A stretch of 10,339 nt of DNA, taken from assembly GCA_910577165.1 (NCBI GenBank), contig CAJTLX010000078.1, positions 1-10,339 on the forward strand, given 5' to 3'. Each line of letters starts with the position of its first letter. Within the stretch, counting starts at the first letter, position 1. Source of the stretch: an uncultured Lachnospiraceae bacterium. Its GTDB lineage: Bacteria > Bacillota > Clostridia > Lachnospirales > Lachnospiraceae. This document shows positions 5,866 through 10,339 of this stretch, one piece after another. The notes below the pieces were generated by a model, which worked only from the letters and a program-made list of their open reading frames with translations, made no database searches and was not told the DNA's origin. The position numbers were made by a program, and so were the translations under genes.

Positions 5866-6930
5866 ATGAGGAAGAGAAACAATTCTTTGTTGCTGGCAGT
5901 ACTGGCTTTGTGTGTATCCCTGGGGTGTGTCTTTTTGCCCCTGCCCGTACTTGCCTCAGGAGCTTTCGCGGGGAGCGGTTCTGTGGAGTTCCCGTGGATT
6001 ATTTCTGCCGCGTCGGGAAGCAACGAGGTCAAAGCATGGTTAAAAGAGGATGGGGCGAATGGTTATATCCTCTGTATTGAAGGCAGCGGGCGGATGACCG
6101 AATCTTTTCGCGATGTGGAAGTGCCGTGGAAAGAGGTAAAACAGAAGATCCATGCGGTGGAGATTGGCGAGGGTGTAACCAATGTGGGCGCGTATGCCTT
6201 TAATTTCTGCAGAAGTTTAACTCAGGTCTTGCTGCCGGAGAGTTTGGAAGAAATTGGAACTTATGCCTTTCATTCCACAGGGATCAAACATTTAATTATT
6301 CCGGCGGGGGTAAGTACCATTGGACGGATGATCGCGAATCCTTCTACTTATTATGAAGTTCTCGGCAATCCGAGCAGTGTGGATAATCATGCCTTTTCCA
6401 CCTCTCTGGTTTCCGCACTGGACTCTGCCACGGCGGAGGCACTTAATGCAAAGACCCATGTGCTTGCTCTGATTGTGCTTGACGGAGGAATTTATGCAGA
6501 AACGGATGAGGAGCTTAACAATCTTTCTTATGGGCTGATCGCGCCAAAGAAGGAGGGCTTCACTTTTGGCGGCTGGTATCAGAGTGCGGATTTTAGCGGA
6601 GAGCCTGGCAAGGAGGATGAGAGGGGAAGGACTGCGGTAAATATCAATCATATTTATTATGCAAAATGGCAGGAAACGGTAATAACCCCTACACCAATTC
6701 CAACACCGGAGGCTACCCCAACACAGGGGGTTACATCAGCACCGACACCAAAAGTTACCTCACCTGCACCGATTGTTCCAAACCCAGTTCCCACTAGCGC
6801 AGTACCAAGTCCGGAAATCACTCCTGCGCCAAAGCCGTCAAAAGTTCCGGAAACTACTCCTGATCCGGGAGTTCCTTTTATTAAGGATGAGTCTGAAAAG
6901 AATGGATGGGATATCATCAAAAAAGAATAA
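5866..6930 (+). CDS. Secreted surface protein with BspA-type LRR and InlB-type repeat (5' part of a frameshifted gene)
   Basis: AAGGAGG (5853-5859) sets the ATG at 5866. The N-terminus is a clear Sec signal peptide: MRKRN, then a hydrophobic core, then VLASGAFA with likely cleavage near residues 31-36. Residues about 95-145 contain BspA-type leucine-rich units (VEIGEGVTNVGAYAF, VLLPESLEEIGTYAF). About residues 200-268 form a Listeria-Bacteroides (InlB B) repeat, ending in the typical HIYYAKW. A Pro/Thr-rich linker then runs to a stop at 6928-6930. There is no membrane anchor or sortase signal in this frame. The same linker style continues in another frame and ends in an anchor, so this is probably the front of one longer gene interrupted after the six-A run at 6919-6924. 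LRR/InlB proteins of this kind bind host or glycan surfaces and interact with other proteins; the ligand here is unknown. Confidence 0.8.
   Translation: MRKRNNSLLLAVLALCVSLGCVFLPLPVLASGAFAGSGSVEFPWIISAASGSNEVKAWLKEDGANGYILCIEGSGRMTESFRDVEVPWKEVKQKIHAVEIGEGVTNVGAYAFNFCRSLTQVLLPESLEEIGTYAFHSTGIKHLIIPAGVSTIGRMIANPSTYYEVLGNPSSVDNHAFSTSLVSALDSATAEALNAKTHVLALIVLDGGIYAETDEELNNLSYGLIAPKKEGFTFGGWYQSADFSGEPGKEDERGRTAVNINHIYYAKWQETVITPTPIPTPEATPTQGVTSAPTPKVTSPAPIVPNPVPTSAVPSPEITPAPKPSKVPETTPDPGVPFIKDESEKNGWDIIKKE
6919..6924 (+). other. Six-A run at the frame break
   Basis: In frame 0 the run reads AAA AAA GAA TAA and terminates. With seven A it reads AAA AAA AGA ATA AGT and continues into the anchor-encoding frame. 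This is the only homopolymer close to the stop and the likely site of the frame change. Confidence 0.6.
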
Positions 6931-7130
6931 GTGAAACACCGAAGCCGACTAAGACACCGGATAGTTCTGTAACACCGACAAAAAAGCCAGAGGATTCAAA
7001 GTCCACGCCGGCACCAACTCCTACAAAAGTGCAGGATGCGGAATCAAGCGATCTGCCAGTTAGTTCAAACGAACCAACACCGGAACCTACGAAAACATCG
7101 GAGCCGACACCGACTTCAGATATTGTGCCG

Positions 7131-7259
7131 ACAAAAGAGCCAGAGGCAACAAAGGAACCTTCCGATACAAAAGAGCCAGAAACGACAAAAGAGCCTTCGG
7201 ATACCAAAAAAGCAGAAGCGACAAAAGAACCGGAAACATCGACAAAGGAGCCAGAAGAA
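7131..7259 (+). repeat. 18-bp tandem repeat encoding TKEPxx
   Basis: Six-residue units start at 7131, 7149, 7167, 7185, 7203 and 7221. A seventh, offset by one codon, starts at 7242. They encode TKEPEA, TKEPSD, TKEPET, TKEPSD, TKKAEA, TKEPET and TKEPEE. The alternation EA/SD/ET/SD suggests that a 36-bp pair was duplicated. The segment is a charged cell-wall-spanning stalk, likely variable in length. Confidence 0.8.
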
Positions 7260-7425
7260 CCAACCCCGACATTAGGCATGGAGGTATCCGGCGCGTCGGA
7301 AACAGAGAAAAATAAATTTCCTTGGATAGCAGTGATCGGCATTGTGGTGGCAGCAGGTGCAGCGGCTGGGGTAGTACTGATACGCCGCAAGTCCGGTGAT
7401 AAAAAATAGAAAAAGGAGGGTGTTT

Positions 7426-10339
7426 ATGAAGCGAAAAAATAAAAGATGGGCAAAATGTCTGACTGCGTCTGTTACAACGGCTGCGCTGGCACTGCGGGGG
7501 CTAAGTCCAGCCAATATGACGCAGAAGGTTTTTGCGGACGGGACAGAGAACAAAGAGCTTGCAGGAACGGTCAGCTATGCGGACTCTGCTAACCGCGTAG
7601 AAGCATTATTGAGCGGCTACACGCCAAAAGTCATTGAGTTTACTGATCCGCACAGCGGCTTTACTCATCCGGGTGTGGGTGTGACAAAGGAGATCCTTGA
7701 AAATTTGCAGACTCAGCTTCGTTCGGGCGCGGAGCCATGGAAGAGCTATTTTGAAACCATGCTGCTTGATACTTGGTTTTCTGGCAAGGAAGTAGGTCCG
7801 GCTTACAATGGGAGTGTATTTAAAAACAGCAGTCTTATTGCGGATAGCAGCCGTGCCTATGCACAGGCATTAATGTATTTTATTACCGGGGATAATGCGT
7901 ACCGCAGGAATGCGATGAAAATTATCCGCGCATATAAGGCTTTAGACCCGGAAACGATGGATAATGGTGCGGACTATACTGATCTGCGCATCCACACCGG
8001 AATTCCAACGAATCGTATGTGCATTGCAGCGGAGATTCTGCGCTATTCCACCTATGAAGTTACTGAGGGTTATACGGAGGACGAACTGGCATGGACGGAG
8101 GACGATACAGAAAAATTTGTTTCAAATTTTCTCTGCCCAATCGTTGAATTGTTCCAGTTCAGCCCGGACTATTTTATGAATCAGCATCTGTATACCACTA
8201 TCGGAGGAATGTCCGCCTATCTGTTTATGGATGATGCGGAAAGTTATCAGAAGTCCGTGGAGTGGTTTATGGTAAATCAAAATGGGCGTGATCAGGGCTT
8301 TAATGGCTCCATCAAGAGGCTCTTTCGCGAGATCACCACAGTGGATGAAGTTGGCAAGAAAGAGGGGAGCGGAACTCCGCTTACACAGCCAGTAATACAG
8401 CATGTGGAAATGGGACGCGACCAGGCGCACGGATGCGGTGATCTGACCAACTCTGCTATCCTCTCCCGGCTGATGCAGGGACAGGGGACAAAGGTGGATC
8501 CAGTATATGGCACAGTATCAGATGCGCCGGACGCGGTGGATTGCTTTGCTTTTCTTGATAACCGTCTGGTAAAAGCTGCGGACTTCTTTTTCCAATATAT
8601 GTTGGGCTATGATACAGAATGGGTTTCCGTGCCATTTGCCATTGCTCCGGACGGGACAATCAAGGATGCCTACGCGGCTTTTGCTTCAACTTATCGGGGG
8701 CAGTATAGCACGATCAATTTCTGGGATTTTTATACTTATTATGCCTGTACACAGGGGATAACTAAAGAGCAGATCAAAGAGCAATATCCGTATTTTTATG
8801 AAGGATATACGAAGAAGACCTACACAAATTGGGACAATGGGGACGGCGGCGGTGATTTCTGGGTATTTCTTCCAAAACAGGCAGCCGGAGATACTTCATT
8901 TATTCCAAAAGCTGCTCCAAAAAATGTAATTCCAGTGGAAAATCGAGGGTCATTAGTTACGGCTAACAGCAATTCCAATTTAAAAACTGATGGGGATGGG
9001 ACAACATATTTCCATTTTGAAAAGTACAATGGAGAGAGCCGTGTCGCAATGAGCAGTGCGGGAATAGAAAATAATGAATTTCTTTTCCGTGTGCGCACTA
9101 ACGGCATGGCGAAATTAAGCATGAGCGGCGGAAAAGGTAATGACATTTATCTGCCGGATACTGGCGGGCAGTGGGCCTATGTCACTTACAGCAGAAGTGC
9201 TGGCGAGGGCGTAGGGGATATGTATTATTTTTCAATCTCCGAGATAGAAGGCAGCTATGTGGATATTGATGGCATTTATATCAACCCGAAAGCTTCCGAG
9301 CTAAATGCAGTCAAATTTGAAAAAGGACAGGGAGAAGTTATCCGGGCAACATATATCGGTGCGCCGTTTGAGGAAGTATTTGGGGCAGTAAATACTAGTC
9401 TGCCTGTGGAGAAAGTGATCACTGCGGGAATCTGCTACACGGGCATCAATCTGCCGGAGGGCGCGAGTGTGGATGAAAATACGGGTGCAGTTCGCTGGAA
9501 TCCGCAGCAGAAGGGGGAATATACTTTCTATATTTCTGCACAGGCAGGGGAAAATACGGTGCTGAAACGAATCCATATTATTGTCAGTGCTACCCGTGAT
9601 GAGGCGGTGGCAAACGCGGTAAAGACCTATGATGAGAATGAGATCTATATCTCCGATGGTCTGAAAGTATTCCAGAAGGTATGGAAAGAAGCAAAAGAAA
9701 TGGCAGAAAATTCCAGTATCTCCGATGCGGACTTTACGGCGAAGTTAAATGAGTTAAGTACCGTTGTGGCGGAGCTTGAGCTGGTATCCCCACTATTAAA
9801 GGATGATCCGCTCACGGACGGCACCTCACTGGATTTTAGCAGGATGAATGTGGGCAATCGCTCGACCTTTGATTCGCCTGCGCCTTGGCTGGACGCGGAA
9901 CCGGGTACTTTTGTAGGGTTCTGGCTGGTCGAGGATAAGGGCTGCATTATGGATTTTGGTGTGGATTATAAGATTTCAGTAAACAAATTTGGTTTTCAGG
10001 CGCGTGCAGGTTTCTCTGACCGTCTGGCGGGAATGCAGGTGTTTGGTTCTGATGACCGCGTAAACTGGGAGCGGCTCACCGTGAAGGAGGCGGCTTACCA
10101 GCAGGCTTATCAGACTGTGGACGTAGCGGAAGAATATCACAATAAGAAATACCGTTATCTGATGTTTAAAAAGACTACAGAATATCCTGATGTACTGTCC
10201 GATTCCTATGGAAATTTGTTGGAGTTCAGCGAATTGCGTATCTGGGGTACTCGTTTTGAAACGGGAAATTTGGTAAGTAAAATCTCCATGTCCTGTGATG
10301 CGGAAGAGAATGGGCGAATCAAGATGGGCGATACGGTTA
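7426..10339 (+). CDS. Large secreted alginate-lyase-like multidomain protein, 3'-truncated
   Basis: The frame is open from ATG 7426 (AAAAGGAGGG at 7411-7420) to the window end: 971 codons without a stop. A signal peptide (MKRKNKRWAKCLTAS start) probably ends at VFA-DG near residue 39. Residues about 75-480 resemble the alginate_lyase (PL5-like, alpha/alpha toroid) domain of extracellular lyases. They include HPGVGVTKEILENL near the start, YFMNQHLYT (Asn252, His254, matching the catalytic Asn-His of the family), HVEMGRDQAHGCGDLTN and NWDNGDGGGDFWVF. A beta-rich segment (about 500-625) resembles a carbohydrate-binding module. Residues about 665-725 (GINLPEGASVDENTGAVRW) look like a putative Ig domain. 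About 805-945 resembles a discoidin/F5/8-type binding domain ending in ELRIWGTRF. It would bind and cleave a uronic-acid-type polysaccharide outside the cell; the real substrate is not known. It shares a 16-base gap, and likely an operon, with the surface protein. Confidence 0.82.
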   Translation, partial: MKRKNKRWAKCLTASVTTAALALRGLSPANMTQKVFADGTENKELAGTVSYADSANRVEALLSGYTPKVIEFTDPHSGFTHPGVGVTKEILENLQTQLRSGAEPWKSYFETMLLDTWFSGKEVGPAYNGSVFKNSSLIADSSRAYAQALMYFITGDNAYRRNAMKIIRAYKALDPETMDNGADYTDLRIHTGIPTNRMCIAAEILRYSTYEVTEGYTEDELAWTEDDTEKFVSNFLCPIVELFQFSPDYFMNQHLYTTIGGMSAYLFMDDAESYQKSVEWFMVNQNGRDQGFNGSIKRLFREITTVDEVGKKEGSGTPLTQPVIQHVEMGRDQAHGCGDLTNSAILSRLMQGQGTKVDPVYGTVSDAPDAVDCFAFLDNRLVKAADFFFQYMLGYDTEWVSVPFAIAPDGTIKDAYAAFASTYRGQYSTINFWDFYTYYACTQGITKEQIKEQYPYFYEGYTKKTYTNWDNGDGGGDFWVFLPKQAAGDTSFIPKAAPKNVIPVENRGSLVTANSNSNLKTDGDGTTYFHFEKYNGESRVAMSSAGIENNEFLFRVRTNGMAKLSMSGGKGNDIYLPDTGGQWAYVTYSRSAGEGVGDMYYFSISEIEGSYVDIDGIYINPKASELNAVKFEKGQGEVIRATYIGAPFEEVFGAVNTSLPVEKVITAGICYTGINLPEGASVDENTGAVRWNPQQKGEYTFYISAQAGENTVLKRIHIIVSATRDEAVANAVKTYDENEIYISDGLKVFQKVWKEAKEMAENSSISDADFTAKLNELSTVVAELELVSPLLKDDPLTDGTSLDFSRMNVGNRSTFDSPAPWLDAEPGTFVGFWLVEDKGCIMDFGVDYKISVNKFGFQARAGFSDRLAGMQVFGSDDRVNWERLTVKEAAYQQAYQTVDVAEEYHNKKYRYLMFKKTTEYPDVLSDSYGNLLEFSELRIWGTRFETGNLVSKISMSCDAEENGRIKMGDTV

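Larger units (their letters stand above)
6906..7409 (+). pseudogene. 3' part of the surface protein: TKEP-repeat linker and C-terminal membrane anchor
   Basis: This frame overlaps the end of the upstream gene and continues its Pro/Thr/Lys/Glu-rich linker (SETPKPTKTPDSS onward, then TKEP repeats). It ends in a hydrophobic helix (WIAVIGIVVAAGAAAGVVLI) followed by RRKSGDKK, a C-terminal membrane anchor. There is no LPxTG motif before the helix. The ATG at 6906 has no ribosome binding site and no signal peptide follows, so independent translation is unlikely. One added A in the 6919-6924 run joins it to the upstream frame as IIKKRISETPKP. It may be a recent inactivating deletion, phase variation, transcriptional slippage or a sequencing error. 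The stop at 7407-7409 lies 16 bases before the next start at 7426. Confidence 0.72.

Noticed and set aside
6919..6925. Programmed -1 frameshift heptamer AAAAAAG, as in dnaX
   Set aside because: The A AAA AAG phasing required by the heptamer does not match the reading frame used here, and I see no clear downstream stimulatory stem-loop. Single-base slippage or mutation is simpler.
6917..7390. Long open frames on the minus strand opposite the Pro/Thr linkers, clpX and the subtilase
   Set aside because: They are antisense to well-supported genes, lack ribosome binding sites, and have compositions that simply mirror the repeats or codon bias of the + strand.
7272..7400. LPxTG-type sortase signal before the C-terminal helix
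   Set aside because: No LPxTG or close variant precedes the helix (nearest text is PTPTLGMEVSG), so I describe only a membrane anchor.

Overview
The window reads as a stretch of Gram-positive Firmicutes chromosome, most likely from a gut Lachnospiraceae-type Clostridium. The reasons are strong AGGAGG-type ribosome binding sites, a Csp-type subtilisin without a signal peptide, secreted proteins with long Pro/Thr linkers of the TPTKKPE type, and BspA-type leucine-rich plus InlB-type repeats. This placement rests on recognised families, not on a database search. All seven coding regions lie on the + strand. Two of them run off the window edges.

Positions 1-807 hold the C-terminal part of a WcaJ-like sugar-phosphate transferase, which starts exopolysaccharide or capsule repeat units. 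A short hairpin follows. Positions 865-2250 encode a complete but divergent ClpX unfoldase, with no clpP, tig or lon beside it. It keeps the zinc finger, the ATPase motifs, the GYIG pore loop and the IGF loop that docks ClpP. The RKH pore loop, which helps recognise ssrA-type tags, appears to be missing. A good extended -10 promoter then precedes 2342-3511, a membrane-anchored or secreted C39-like cysteine peptidase with a 48-bp-repeat linker. A strong hairpin sits directly against the start of 3561-5294, a Csp-like S8 subtilase. That protein keeps Asp, His and the oxyanion Asn, but glycine replaces the catalytic serine, so it is probably a pseudoprotease.

Positions 5295-5865 form a 571-bp intergenic region. 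It holds an intrinsic terminator, a compound inverted repeat, a probable extended -10 promoter, three 20-bp-phased copies of a GGTryAAAAT motif and AT-rich palindromes. I see no convincing gene there.

The last region appears to be a secretion operon. A surface protein begins at 5866 (signal peptide, BspA-type LRR, InlB-type repeat, Pro/Thr linker). It is cut by a stop just after a run of six A residues at 6919-6924. Its linker and C-terminal membrane anchor continue in another frame to 7409, so it looks like a single gene broken, or switched, by one base. Sixteen bases later, at 7426, a very large secreted alginate-lyase-like protein begins and stays open to the window end. It carries an (alpha/alpha)-type lyase domain, an Ig-like domain and carbohydrate-binding-like domains. 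Together the last genes suggest binding and degradation of extracellular polysaccharide at the cell surface. The observations most worth following up are the pseudoprotease, the orphan ClpX, the A-tract frameshift and the structured intergenic region.
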